A DNA stretch of 64,000 bases from Hoplostethus atlanticus (taxonomy: Eukaryota; Chordata; Actinopteri; Trachichthyiformes; Trachichthyidae): NCBI GenBank assembly GCA_034670405.1, contig JAXDDX010000007.1, forward strand, positions 4,566,501-4,630,500, in the 5' to 3' direction. The notes under the pieces were generated by a model, which saw only the letters and a list, made by a program, of their open reading frames with translations, had not been told where the DNA came from and ran no database searches. Below, in pieces: positions 11,653 through 25,500 of this stretch. Every line of letters begins with the position of its first letter. Within the stretch, counting starts at the first letter, position 1. The translations under genes were made by a program, and so were the position numbers.

Positions 11653-11700
11653 CTACAGCATCTCCACATAGTTTTCAGGGATGAGGCCCTTCTTCCCCTC
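11556..11700. repeat. arhgap10: degenerate ~32-bp tandem repeats across the arhgap10 stop codon
   Basis: Units of about 30-35 bp resembling GAGGC-ACA-CATCTCCACA-TTTCAG recur at about 11556, 11584, 11617 and 11647. The last unit overlaps the final codons and stop of arhgap10 on the other strand. A more distant match to CATCTCCACCAGGGCTTTCAG lies near 11220. The units are imperfect, suggesting old tandem duplication. Confidence 0.5.
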
Positions 11701-11741
11701 CAGCTCTCCCTCCAGCCAGCCAGGCTCTCGGGATGGGGTCA
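11653..11741 (-). CDS. arhgap10: arhgap10 exon 23 (SH3 end, stop)
   Basis: Residues 738-766, entered at phase 1 after TCCTGCAG. It encodes [18 protein letters not shown] then [10 protein letters not shown] and TAG. It contains the SH3 tryptophan (GW) and the PENYV ligand-groove motif. Confidence 0.95.
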
Positions 11742-14700
11742 CTGCAGGAAAGGACACAATATCAACAGGGGTCAACGCTAGAGGGGAGGTAGGGGTGGGG
11801 GGCAGATGGAAGAAACCAAGCTCTCTGTGAATGTGTGTGTGTGTGTGTGTGTAATGTTTAATAGAAGAGAGGCCTGAAGAGGATGTAGTAATTATGCTGA
11901 TACACGATAGCACACTGTGACTCATCTCATCTGTACATCTTCTGTCTTTTTTCGAATCCAGTTGATAACTTGTCTAGAATTTTAATCCCATGAGCTGAAA
12001 CTCAGCAGCCAAGAGCTAAAACCGGGTCCCCAAAAACTGTCTGGTATGACAAATGTATAACACACCACTTCCAAATCCTCCCCAGATCCCTGATTGGCAA
12101 CGAAGTCAATTTAAAAATGTAAGTGCATCAAAAACAAAATCATCTATACAGTTGTCACTCCCAATGCCACAGTCAAGATACAAACTAACTGGTCATCCCA
12201 AATTAAAGACGTTTTTGTCTGTATTATGCTTCAGCCTTCAGCCTATGCTTCAGCACATCAAAGAAATGTATCCAAAATGTCCAGCAACATCCTAGTGTGT
12301 TAGCTGACCCAATTTGTTCTGCATTTTAAATTGGACGGGACATAGACCGGACAAGGGACTGAAGAGAATAAATAACAGGGAGGCTTTTGAGACAAAGTAA
12401 GCAAGACTACATCCTTTGTGCTTTCATTTTTTAGGGTGAGGGGAACGAGCAGATTTCACTTTTAATTATTAGTTGTTGTTTTTACACATATATAGATGTT
12501 ATTTAGTTAAAACTACAGTACATCATTTCAAAAATAATTAATAATTAAAAATATTTTTCAACTCTAAAGCACTAGCAGTAGCGACAATAACACATAGAGG
12601 ACCATATTCATTTAGTCAATATCTGGTATTAGTTCATACGAGCATTTCTCAAAGATAAGAGAAAAAATATCTGTATCAGTTGTAAATAATGTATTCTTGA
12701 ATAAGAAGCATCAACTGAGTAAAAAGAAAAAGTATTAGTTTTTGATTTCATTTCTTGGTAATAGACTCTTTTGGACCCCACTGTACAATAAATTCTCCAT
12801 TCTCCATCTTCATTCAATGATACTTATATATGTGATGTTGGATTCATTTTATGTTTATTATTTCAGGGAAGATGATTTCTTATTTTAGAGTCCTTGTATT
12901 AAATTTGATTTCGCCATACAAATCCTGATACTAAATCTGGAACATGGGTGGCTATACTGTACAGGCCTCAAGACAGGAAATGGGTATATTAAATTATGAA
13001 TGAGGGAAGATTTCAGTCCTCTAAAGATTCATTACTGCCAGCTGTCAATTTGTGATTTGGAGATCATTTCTCATTATCTGAGATCATTGTATGTTTGATG
13101 GGAGACAGTTAACTTGGCTCTGCAGGGCTACAATGGCTAACAAGGTCAAACGATACCATCTCACTTTCTAGAAAAAAAACAAATGAGTTAGATACCTATT
13201 TAGTGCACACATCAGTAAGCACTTACTGATGATTGGCAATGGCAACTAATAAATTGCAATGCAGTGTGGGGTCTTATCAAGGACGCGACTACATGTTCCC
13301 CTGTAAAGACTATATCTACAATGTCAGCATGTCACAAGAGAGGGTCTTGAAATACAAAAGACCAGGAACTCCAAAACTCTCATTTCCTCTGTGAGTGATT
13401 AAAGCTCAGTCAAGCCTCTTCCCAGACGGACGGGAGAGCAAATCTGTATCTTCCCCTTCCCCCTCCCTTTCCTCACTCTCCCTCTCTTCTTCTCATCTCT
13501 CTGTCCGATTGAAGATCAGATTGGGTGTCCGGTTCTCTTCCAATTCCAATATGCCAGGGCTGGTTCTGAGTGAGCGACTGGTGTAGGCGATAACACTTAC
13601 CGGCGTTGAATATTGCACCGACCTGGAAGGAGAGCTCAGAGTCGTGCTCAGCCTCGCACGGGTACACTGCCTTGGCTTTCCTGCCGGTGACACTGAAAAA
13701 TGAAGGCAATCAGTGAGCTGGCGGAGCTTTGGAGAGGATTACTGCACAGTTCAATCTGGGCCCAGGGCCTGCCTGTTCATTCACTCACTAGCCTGAAACA
13801 GCAGAAATGGGCTAGGCTGGGAAATAAGCACAAGTACTGAGAGAGGAGCCGGGCCGCTTCACACCCTTGTCTTGCCCTATCTGCAGTCTAGACAGACCCA
13901 GCAAGCGAGTCAAGACACACACACACACACACACTCACACACTCACACACTCACACAATGAGATGCAGGACTGTTTGTATCACGTGCAGCAGACAAGCAG
14001 ACACACATCAGGCCCGAGCAGCAGACAACCATCTATGGTGAGATAATTAAAAAGTGGGGGGATTTCTAAAGTAGGTTTGCACACAAACAGAGGGAGAATG
14101 GAATTCCTTCTGCACAGCGCCTCAGCTTTTTAATTCACATTCGGCAACTCTGAAGTTACATTTTAAATCAAAGTTTGATGTAAAAGGGTGCTGTCAAAGA
14201 AACCGTATTCATCGCACTGCAAAGGTTAGTGAAAAGCCATATTTATGCCATTCCAAAAAATGAAAAAATACAAACTGTGTTTCTACAGCAAGGTTGTTTT
14301 GCCCGCCATTGCAAACAGTTATCTCGAATGCCAGCAACATTACCATGTAAAAATTCTGCCTTCAACACACGATGCCCTGATAAATATTTCATATTCTTTC
14401 TGCAGAGTAACAACAATGTAGGATGAGGGAACTCAAGAGAGAGGGGAAAAAAAAAAAAAAAGATATACAAACGGGAAAAAAAGTTTGCGGTCACAGAGTT
14501 GTCAATACAACAATCTTCAGCTGAGCTCTGGAATTCATACTTTCAAAAGAATGCACTCTTGTGGAGCTGCATATGGAGGAATAAAGATTTGTATTTATAC
14601 AAAAATAACATTAATGGATTGTCCATAGAATGACCTAGCTGACTGCAATTCCCTCTGTATCATTTGAAAGCACTGAAAATAAATTCATCATTTAGTCTGG

Positions 14701-17700
14701 AGGGAGCAGAGCAATAGATCACTGTAATGGACTGACTGTCTACGGAGTCTCATCCAGTTCACTCAGATACCTGTGTGTGTACCTGGGATTTGACAAAAGG
14801 GGGGAGAGGGCGGCTGCTCCTGCTATAACCAATATTTGTGTTGAATTAAAATAGTTCAAAAGTAGCCTAAAGTGGAGAGTGGGTGAATACGTGAGAGTGG
14901 CTGATAATATTTATGTGAAAGACTGCAAGTAAGATGCTAAACAAGTGAGGGAGTTGGTGACTATGAGTGCACAGGCAAGATAAAATGAGCAAGCAAGAAA
15001 GTTATGCGGGCAAGTCAGAGAAAACTAATTGAGAAAATGAAAAGGGTCTCAGAATGGGGGGACTGAATGGACGAGTACACGGGTGCGTAAATGACGATAT
15101 AGAAATCAAGAAGAGGAATAGTAGTTAACTACAATCACAAAACCCAACTGACCAAAGATGAACAAAAGGAGATTCTAGTGAGAGATAACCCTGCCATACC
15201 TCTCCTCTGGCTTGTCTCCATCAGAAGCGACAGCAGAGGCAGTATGTTTGATCTGTCCAGAGGCTCCAGAATTGGTCCAGCAGGTTGCTGTGCCGGCACT
15301 GCAGGCAGAAATTGCAGCTCAATCACCACAAACTCCATGGTGTTGTATATTGACTGAAACCATGGTGCTGCGTGCCCTCATGACCTACAGTATATATGTT
15401 GTGTAAGGGAAGGATAACTGGTAGGAGACTTCCAGTGTCCAGGTACTTTGCAACACAGGGGGAAGGTGTGTGTGTGGGGGGGGGGGTATTAACCTAGCAC
15501 ACGCCAGTAGAGGAAGAACAATAATCATGTCGGTAAGATACTGCTGTTCACTTCAAGAGGGCTTAGGTGGAGAAATGAAAGCCGTGAGTGATGTGAATGA
15601 GAGGTTACAGGGTTGGGTTAGGGCAGAGGTGGAACACAGCCACACTTGCTCGAGTCAGAAGTCAGTAACAAGGTATCAGGTATCCAATTCAAGTAAAAGG
15701 GTCAAGGCTCAAATCAACTCTCGAGTTCCACTGTATTGTCAAGTCAACACAAAAAAAAAAAAAACAGGCCAGACTAATAACAGATTCTCTACCAGTCTAA
15801 GATTGAGGCAGAATTTATCTGTAATATGCTGAGGGAGTATTCAGAGGGCGAGATACAACCTGCCATGAATAAAACACAATGTTTGAATTCTAGAGGAATA
15901 TTCATACACGGGCCACTTCAGAGCCGTCCACAGGATTGCCTCTTTGTAAAACAGCAATAGTATAACTGTAATTGGTGTCATTTTGATGCAACTGTGCTTT
16001 ACATTGGTTTGGTGTATGAGCCAACCAGTCTATGGCCAACCTACAGGGCTGAAGTGGGGGTCCTGGTGAGGGCAGAGTGGCGCAGGGGAGAGCTACAGTT
16101 TGAGCCAGGCATCCCTCTGCGTTCCATGCCCGCCCCAGGGCCAGTGCTAATACAGCACATAATGAGCAAATTGCTCCTAGCTGCCGCTCCCATAGAGACG
16201 CTAATAAAGGCAATTAGAGGGAGCAGCTGGGGCGGGGCTGGAGGTTGAGAGGACATTGTGAATAGTGGTTAGCTTGACGTTGGTGGTGGCGGCGGGGAGA
16301 AAGAGGGCTTTCAAGGGGAACCTGGCAGGGGTTCTTCTGTGTACGTAGGTGGAGGTGAACACACAGTCCTGGCCTCTTTCTTTCACTTCCCCCTCTGCAT
16401 CTCTTCCTCCCTCCGTTCTCTCCCAACCTCCCTCTCAGTGCGCCTGTCCGTCCCCACCGGTGGCTGTTCAGTTCGGGCCTGGCCTGGCTGTGGGTGATTT
16501 ATAGCTCTGCAGCAGTGTGGGGCCACTGTGGTGCTCAGCTGCTCCACATCAGCATGGGGGGACAGCGCGCTGCAGTGCAGCAAATCCACTCATTAACCTG
16601 GGCCCAGGCACAACCACTGTCTGCCTGGGCCACGGCCAAGAGAGGGGAGAGCACAGGAGCACCAACACTTCACCCACCTGCAGGTGAACTCACTCAGATA
16701 CACTAAACCCCCCCCAGAAAAAAAAAACTACTGAGAAAAAAAATTTGTATACATGCTAACTAGCACACACACACACACACACACACGCACACACACACAC
16801 AAAATCATCCAAATAATCATCTAAGTGCTTATTTCGGTTAGAAGGGATTATCCAGATCTGTGAAGATCTGTCAAGTAAATAGATATCTAGATAATTATAG
16901 GATAAACAGTTAGGGGAATCATTGAATGCCACATGGCTGCCCTAGAAACTTGTTAAATGTACCAGGGGAAAATGGATTCATCCAAAAATTGCTTTCACAA
17001 TTACAGCTAAGCCAAACCGAGGGAAATCGTTTGCCGTTTCTCTACAACAAAAATAGCATCAAGCTTTGAATTGCTCATCCGTTGTTTTTCCATCACAGGC
17101 CTAGCTAAGCTTCTTCTGTAAACATGATTAAATACAGTAAATGGGAACTTCTGCGAAAATGCACTGTATGTTAGGCCCACTCTCCAGGTGTTGCCAACAT
17201 TCACCACAAGTTATACAGGCATGTGTATAGCCGGCGTAAAAAGAACTATGACGTATAAATCATAATATAATGAAAACAACAACATTAGCAAGCATCAGAT
17301 AATAAGCTGCATTATGACCAAGAGAGAACACAGCCGGAGGTCTTTGGGTTACTGTGGTCAACACTAAGTATCATAGATTATCGCACATTGCCAGGTTAGT
17401 AGCAGGGAGACATTCTGCAAGAGCAGTGGACTGCTGGTTCCCATTACAGCAGGAATTTCACCCTGCAGCATCCAGGCCCCGTTGATCCCGGCGTGGAGCT
17501 AATACAGGGATGAGGAGGGCTATGAACCGTCTTTCTACTACAGGAAGAGTGGTAGCGGGAGGATTCTGTAGACTTTCGAGTAGAAAGTGGGATCAAGTCC
17601 ACAGCCAAGCCGCCCACCCAGTGACCGCCAGTTTGGGTGGGCAGGAAACAAGCTCGGATCCACCATTTTATGACGCACAGCTGTCTGCCAGCAAGAGGCA

Positions 17701-20700
17701 CGGAGGGATGGAGGTAGGGCAGAGGAGAGAGAGAGAGAAGAAGAAGATGCAAAAAAAAAAAATGCAGCCTCATTGGGCAGGACTTAGGGCAACAGTGCCA
17801 CAGGGAGAAGCAATGACTGAATTTAGGGAGAAGTGGAGAAATGAGGCGAGACATTGAAGCTGGCGGAGATGATAAATCATGCTACAGTCTAGAGAGAGTT
17901 ATTGCGTGATATAGCAAGTTAGGTTGCATTTGTGTGTGACCAGGCAGATTTTGCAGCAGCTAGCCTATAACAAACAGACTAAAATATGCTGTTTTCCAGG
18001 TGCACTTTTGAGAACACCACAGATAACATATTTCTGAGAGTGGCTGGAGGTAATCTAGCAATGGCCCATCCCTCCCGCTCTTTTTGGCAAGGGCTGAAGC
18101 CGATTCCCTGGGTTTTAGGCCAGAGAGGTGCTGTGCTAACAGGTCTCCACCATCTCACACGCTAAGATTTATGGGTGAACAAAGCCAGGGCGACACCCTG
18201 TGACATATGGCACAAGTCTTCATAAAGGGACAGAGGCCGCGGCTATAAGGATAAACAAGATGAATATCTCCCCAATGTCAATACGATTTACACGGCCAAC
18301 GCACGGCCACCTGTCTCCCAAACAAATAAGAGCTGAGATTTACGACCTCCTCCCGGTTGCTCCTTCCGTCCTCCAACATGATGCCACATATGTGGGAAAA
18401 CACGACCAAGAATTTCAGGACAAAAAAAAGCGATTGGTTATGTAAGTAACACGGAGCCCCATCCATCTAATGCTGCAACTTAGAACCAAGGCTCGACACA
18501 CACACCACACACACCACAGACACACACAGACACAGAGACACAGACAGGTCAAAGTGAGAGAGGAATCACATTCTCCTCTGTCAAGTCTTGGCCGATTTGT
18601 TTTTATTTTATAGCCCTTTTCAGCTGACAGAGAGGGGGACGATGAATGAGGAAGAAAGTCTATTTCAAGGTGATTGTGTAGACATGACACAGCAGAGAGC
18701 CTAACATCTGCAGCATAACCCAATATTTTATCTCTCACATCAGCATTCAAGACAAGTCATGGGCTGGAAGCAAAAAGGACCAAGGACTGAGTAGAGAACA
18801 AGGACAATGAAAAGGAGAAGCAAGAGAGGCATGGTATAGCATCAAACGTGTTAGCATCTAACATCTCATCTAATAACAGAAACAGAAGAGGAGAAGAAGT
18901 TACGGATACTCTTCAGTTGGATAGCATTATCATAAGTAGCATTCACCAATGATGCTGATGAGACCAAACAACACATCCCAAGTGATTAAATGTTTGAAGA
19001 GGTTACCACCCCATTATTGAAACGTAAGCCCTAACGTAAGCCCTAATAGTTGAGCTGATTTGTTCTGTGTTGGATCAAGGTCTTACTGTGAAACTCTATC
19101 AGCAATGTGAGGAATTCAGGAGGACCAATATTTCTCGTTTGTGTTCGGTGTGCATCGACCTTTGGCTTAGAAAAGCCCACTTGGAGAACTAAATATACAT
19201 TTTGAGTGATGACCAGAGTGGTGTAAACAACACAGATTAAAATTCCACTTGCCTCAAGCGGAGAATTTGGAGCTATTGCCTGCCTTCTCAAAATAATCAC
19301 CAATACCCGCATTTTGAGTTTTGCACGGTCTCAGATCTGTTCGTGATGAAAGTATAGTGAACAACTCACCCGGAGTTGCTACTTGAGCTGAGCCTGGCGC
19401 TGAGTGGGGCGTGGCCACTCTTCTCTGGAGGCGTCTCTGAGGCAGAGGCTGTGGATGACTGGGACGATACCGACTCATTGCTGCCCATTGATGTCTCGTC
19501 TGTGGCTGAATTGGAACAATCTCCCACTGGTGATACTTAGGTGAAAGAATGTTGTTTGTTTTAGTTAGTCGCAGGTGTTTTCAATTATGTTGTTCTACTC
19601 TAAAAGCAAATAGGCCTATTTCTATTAACTTACAGTAGACTGTAGCTGCCCGATAAAATTGTTGAATTATTTATTGGTAGATAAGCAATGCTGAATCTAC
19701 AGGGGGCTTTTTTATTTATTTATTTAAAAACATTTTTTTTCAAATTTCTGTCAAAACAGGAAGGATTTACATTCAAGTTTGTATTGCTCATAATGGTACA
19801 CTACTGTGGTGACAGCCAGGAACCTAACAAACACTAGGGAGATGCAAGTCCTTTTATTTCAAGTTTACTGTCAAGCAAAGATCCTGTTTTTGGGGAGGCG
19901 GGGAGACACTAAAGCAGCTGTTAAACGTTCAAAATGGAAGTAGTTTGTTTGAACATGGCTGTGTGATTACATTCCTTTTTCCCGGGCAAGCACTTATCAA
20001 AGCAGAAGTCCATACCGGGGGGGTATAAAGTGCTGTTTTATCAAATAAACAACAAATATTCATACATTCTACATTAAACATTCAGCATTTCTAATTTAAA
20101 CCGAGCTAGTTATGTTGTCTATGTTGAGTTTGGTCGTTTTAAAAAGCTCCTACGACAGCGCTCATAATTAGAAACTGAGAACGGTGTTAGTGAGACAACA
20201 TAACATTATGTGCCTGCTAGCTCTGGTTAGCACAGTTGGAGTCTCAACAATCAATGATACTTGTCAATGCTATTCATAATTTGACCTTAGCTTTTGAAGT
20301 TAATTTCTGTTAAATGCAACTCAGATGTTGGGGAAAGACTGAATCTCTACAATCAAATTAATCGCTATATTGCCTCTTTAAATTCATGACCTTAAGACAC
20401 CTGGTCTAAAAGCCAGTTACCACACTGTGAGAGCAACTGTTCATAGACCAAAATGTTCATAGTACGCACACCCTCTATGTTACTATATCTGAAATAGACC
20501 ACTACAGGCTTTGACTGGACAGCAGAGAGAAATCATTGTTTAAGACAACAAGGTTTGTTGAGCTATCAAATCAGTTTCATGCATTTGCTACGTTTAAACT
20601 AGTCAGCTGAAGTATTAGAATTTCTCCAACTACACTGTTTAACAGGAAAGCAACCAAAATAAGCGAGGCTTACATAATGGAGCAATGGCTGGTTTGCTCA

Positions 20701-22529
20701 CTAGACCCAATAAATGCAAAATGTTAAATACAGGACTGATGAAAAGTACGTTATCAAAGCCTCTGTCACATCTACTGCCATGCTGATGAGGATCTGTTTT
20801 CTTGAAAGTCAAGTACGCTGGTCTTTCGGTAGCAGGCCACTACCAATATTGTTAACGCTTTTGTTCTGCTCCTTCTGGTTTTGACAAAAATAAGAATTCA
20901 GCTCCATCCTTGAAAATTCAAGTAAATCCATGTCAAACATACAACTGATCTGTAATCATCTCTGACTGAAAAATATGATGTTTCTGGCACTGCAAAGTGC
21001 ACCGTCCTCAGAAATCCTATACCTGTTGGAAAGCTTCCCGGTACAAATATTGTATGTTAATACACTTCCCTTTCAAGTGGTCGTACTCAAGGTATGCTGT
21101 CATGTTTGGAGGGATATTAGACCACACACACTCACAGAGTCACACGCATCGACACACAGGCACACGCATGCATACACACTCCTCTCTCTTTCCCTCTGTA
21201 TCATCCTTAAACTCGTTTTCGCCCTCTGAGTGCTGAGACAACTTACTTTAAATCCATTATCCGGGACCCATATACAAGACACAAAGGTTAAAAAAGGATT
21301 ACGCCTTTCATTCCAGATATTAAAATACCCCATGGTAAAAGCTGGCGCGATATAAAGGGAGGCAATCTGGTAAGCAGATTTAGCCTCCTTTGGTATTGTG
21401 GAGGGGGAGGGATTTGAGTGGCCCAGGGGCAGAAATTGCTGGAGCTGAACTGTTGAGGCCAGCAGGTCAGGTGACCAGCTCACCTGATGCACATCATTGT
21501 CTTCCCAAGTCATCAATGTCTTTGAAAGTAAAAAATGGGTACCAGACTAAATTACAGCAATGAACAACTATTTTATTGCTTATATGTTTTCATATATGTT
21601 ACTTTTTTTTTTGCCAGTTAACAGCAACTGTACAAAAATGCTGAAATCAATATGGCCATGTGTAGCTCAATGGGCAGAGCATGGCACTTATACCACCTAT
21701 TCTTATATAGACACACTTACTCTTACTTATAATAAACTAGGAGATACATCCAGTGACTTTAATTCAGTCACTGGATGTAAAGACTGGAGGAAACTGCACT
21801 TATTTATGATGGGTTAACAATGTTCCAAAAAGGTATTCAAGATATTCAAATGAACTGTACAGGTGTATGCCTCTTACCAGTCTGGATGTCCAGGGCTTGT
21901 GGGTTGTAGACAGCCAGGGGGCGGTTCTGGCGACTCAGCTTCTTGGACAGCCTTGTGGGAGCGGAGAAGGCTGGAGCAGCAGGTGAAAGAGGGCATGACT
22001 CAGGGGCATCTGCAAAGATCTGAATGCACAATGTGGGTGAGTGTCTCTACCAAGACTAAAAGCACAGTGCAGATATTCAAAGAGTATAGAGCAGCACCGT
22101 GTCCTCAGCTGACCTCACTTAGCGAGCATGTTTTAAAAATTCACAGGTTTTTTTACGTACTGGTAGTTAAATGGAAAAGGCCACTTAAGCCACAGCATGA
22201 AAAGGTTTTGCTCATGCCAGTAAAACAAGAAAAGCCTCACAGATGTAACAAGACCGCATATGGGTCTAGGTTAAGGCGAACATGTCCCAGAGACTCTCTG
22301 ACCCACTCTCTGAAAGAGTGGATGGTAAAATAAACACGGTATGGACTAGAAGAGGGCTGGCCAACTGGAGCGGCTTGTTTACACCGGGCCAGTGTTTACA
22401 TATAAACTTCTGATGTGGAGTTGAAAGAGAATAGGGCTGCAAAGACGAAGTCTCAGCAGAGCCTCAGAACAAATCACAGAGGAGGAGAAGAGGGGAAGGA
22501 GGGAGAGAGAAAGTGGGAAAGAAAGAGAG

Positions 22530-22596
<67 letters not shown>

Positions 22597-25500
22597 GACA
22601 CAGAGGGGAGGGGGCATGAGACAGAAAGTTTGTAGGAGAGAGGCAGATAGAGAAAGTGAGAAATCTGATACGGCTGAGAGTTGCTGCTGCCTCCCTCCCT
22701 CCCTCCCTCCCTCCCTCTCACCTCACTCTCTGTAGATGGAGGTGAATGTAAAACACCGTCTACTGTTGGCATCTGGGGGTATCAACAGTCTGGAGTGGGA
22801 CTCAGCTGGGAGGGAAGTTAATGCCTGACTGTCTGCTCAACCTTTCCCCCTGTTCTAACACGTTGCACTTTCCAAAATGCTCCTGCTGCATTCTAACACT
22901 ACATCCTTTATCACCCGGATGGTGTCGGTTACCTCTGGGAAGTGTCAGAAAGTAGCAGTATAGCGTGTGCTCCTAGAGTTGTTTTATCACATTTGTATAA
23001 GCTGATGGTTTTCACCGGGCCTCCGTATTCTCTCACTCTCCATTTTAGATTTGTGAGCTGGTGGGAGACAATATTCAACAACACACCACATCCTGTACCA
23101 TTTAATGAGACTGGAAAAACGTGAAGAGAAAAAATTCACTAAAAGCTCCTGGTTTCATCTGATTGTATACAGAGTGCAGTGCTGCTCCAAACAAAGATTA
23201 GAATCAAATCGCTTTCTTTTGACACAGATAATTAACCCCCTTCGAATTTGACACCTATTAATGACATTCTGGGGAGATTACATGATCCAAGTACAGGTTA
23301 AAAAAATGACTCATAGCCAAAATAAATAAATAAATAAATGAATATATTTGGGACAGACCTTCCAGATATAATAAAATGTATATTATAATCTACTGTATAA
23401 TCAACCAACTGAAACTGAGGAGAATACTGTAATCCTGCTATGAGCACTTGGGGCTCCCCCTATTGGCCAGATACGGTTCCAGAAAACAGACTGCTTTCTA
23501 ACTCCTTTGTAACTTAATAGCTGGGTAAAGGATATGCTGCCCCTGAGGTTTAAGTGAAATGTGACACCAACATAAAGCTACACAAGGCACAATTTTTATG
23601 TAAAAGTATACCCGTCTAACTCGAAGTCGGGCTGCAATAGAGAAGAGCATCCCATCCCTCCAATTGAAACCGTATAGATTCACCCTATTTGCCCAAATTA
23701 ACCGGGTTGGTAAACAAAAAGGAGCTGTGTGCAGATTATTGACCTCAAAGTTGCCTAGTGTAGCCTTAAGTGACTAGTTACTGATGTCAAGGGGAAACAC
23801 CATAATGCACGTAAGAGGCTGCACTGACAGGAGTGAAATACTAAAATTCAGAGGCAGCATTATTATTAGCACAGAAAATGCAGTAAAGATTTGTCTAATG
23901 TTGGCAAATTACACTGTTGCACTGTTGGGAGGATGAGAAGATACAAGGCTAAGTGTTGTTCTGGGACCCAACATGCAATAACTTTGTAGAAATAGAAAAA
24001 GGCTTTCCATTGTATTCTTCATTTCTATCAGACATGAGAGCAATTGCTTACTTGCTCTGGAAGATACAAGGTTGTAAATACTAAGTTTTTCAGTGAGTCT
24101 TCAGTTTCAAGGATATTAGTTTGTGAATGTGCAGTAGATATGCCTACATTTTTAAATCCCAGTTTGAGCGTTACCTTCTGGTGCTGCTCAATGAGGATCT
24201 CCACCACGATGTTCTGGAACTTAAGGTCCATGATGGCAGCTACAGTCTCCTCCCGTGGCCTCATTAGTGTGGGACCAAACACCACACCCAGGTTGGCCAC
24301 AGTCATCAGGTTCTGCTTACTGTGGGCCGCCACACTGAGGAAGATGATGACACTATTACAAATCATACACAATCATCTCCAACCACCAAACCAACCTCGT
24401 TTCATGCTACAGCCCACCAGTGAAAGGATCGTACCAAGGAAAACTCTGTAATGCTGTGATGCCCGTGATCTGGTAATGATGGCAGTGCTGTAGATATTTA
24501 GTGTGTACTTGAGACTGTGAATGCAAATGCTATGCATCATTCACATTTTCACCAAGCATGGAGCCTGGTAATTGGTGTCAGCTTTCTGACACCAATTACC
24601 AGCCCTGTTTGGCCTGTGTCGCACATCAGCAGCACCCTCAACGATTACTACCATTACCTTCAGTTTAGCAGCATTCTGCAGATTGCACCTGAATACTAAC
24701 CTCCTGTATAGAACTTTCATACTCAGTCATTTTTCACCCGACTATCAGCTGATTCACATAAGTTTAAATTTATTCTAAATTGGTCTTCCTGGGAGAAAGT
24801 ATTATCTCCTGTGCTGTAGATAGCCAAACCAAAACTCTACAATATGCAAAGTTGACAGTTGATGACACATCAGGACATTGATATGAAAGGTAATCAACAT
24901 TACAAGGAACAGTGGAACATTGGTCAACTTAGCCTTTATGTGACGAGAGGATTGGCTGAAAATAAACACCAACTTTGGATTACAAACACGTCGATCTTCT
25001 TACGTTAGCATACAGTACGTTAATGCCTCTAGGCAACTAGCATTATCTAACGTGTTGGCATGTGCACAGGACAAGAGATGATTTTGGTGGTACTCCTGTC
25101 GTAACATGTAAAAGGTAAGCTGACCAATGAGGCAATTTCCAAAAAGTCAGTGTAGTCCTTTAAGATCCTTAAAATGGGACAACTGAATACTTAAGTATGA
25201 CAAGTATGATAGAAAATTGGATAGAATAGGGACGATCAAGGGACAAACAGGGCATAAATCATTCAAATTCAAATACATTTTGATAAACAGATTTTTATCT
25301 GAGAAAAGTGAGAAAAAAGAACAATAAGCCAGTGTCAACCTTGGCTTGGCTATATAGTGCATTAAAGATCCTAGACATACACTTATGTTCCCTCCTACAT
25401 TCTCTCAGAATAAGCAAGACAAACCCATCCTAAATGATTGTTGAGCTCAACAATAATGATGAGATCCTAGTTGATGAGTTTCTCTCATTTATGACAGATA

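Larger units (their letters stand above)
19536..21877 (-). other. arhgap10: arhgap10 intron 19
   Basis: Holds a possible SINE head at about 21655-21697 and a 14-bp-arm inverted repeat at 21745-21779, both listed separately, and a CA-rich patch near 21121-21175. No exon is seen. Confidence 0.5.
22020..24174 (-). other. arhgap10: arhgap10 intron 18 with long GA and CCCT tracts
   Basis: Dominated by a polypurine GA array at 22534-22593 and a CCTC array at 22690-22718. The Arg-Glu and Ser-Leu repeat ORFs here are artefacts of those arrays. There is an AAAT run near 23318-23345. No exon is seen. Confidence 0.6.

Noticed and set aside
15902-16706. Several overlapping GC-rich ORFs on both strands
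   Set aside because: They overlap in opposite frames, have no family motifs and sit inside arhgap10 intron 20. Composition explains them.
17444-17857. Paired 115-136 codon ORFs on opposite strands
   Set aside because: Mutually overlapping and low-complexity, with no splice or protein-family support. They are intronic.
19254-19478. Arg/Pro-rich minus-strand ORF over arhgap10 exon 20
   Set aside because: The Ser-rich frame fits the splice phases on both sides; this one does not.
21655-21697. tRNA gene
   Set aside because: There is a box-A-like sequence but no anticodon arm, box B or acceptor stem pairing. A SINE fragment fits better.
22415-22772. Arg-Glu repeat and Ser-Leu repeat ORFs on both strands
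   Set aside because: They are translations of the GA and CCTC microsatellites.
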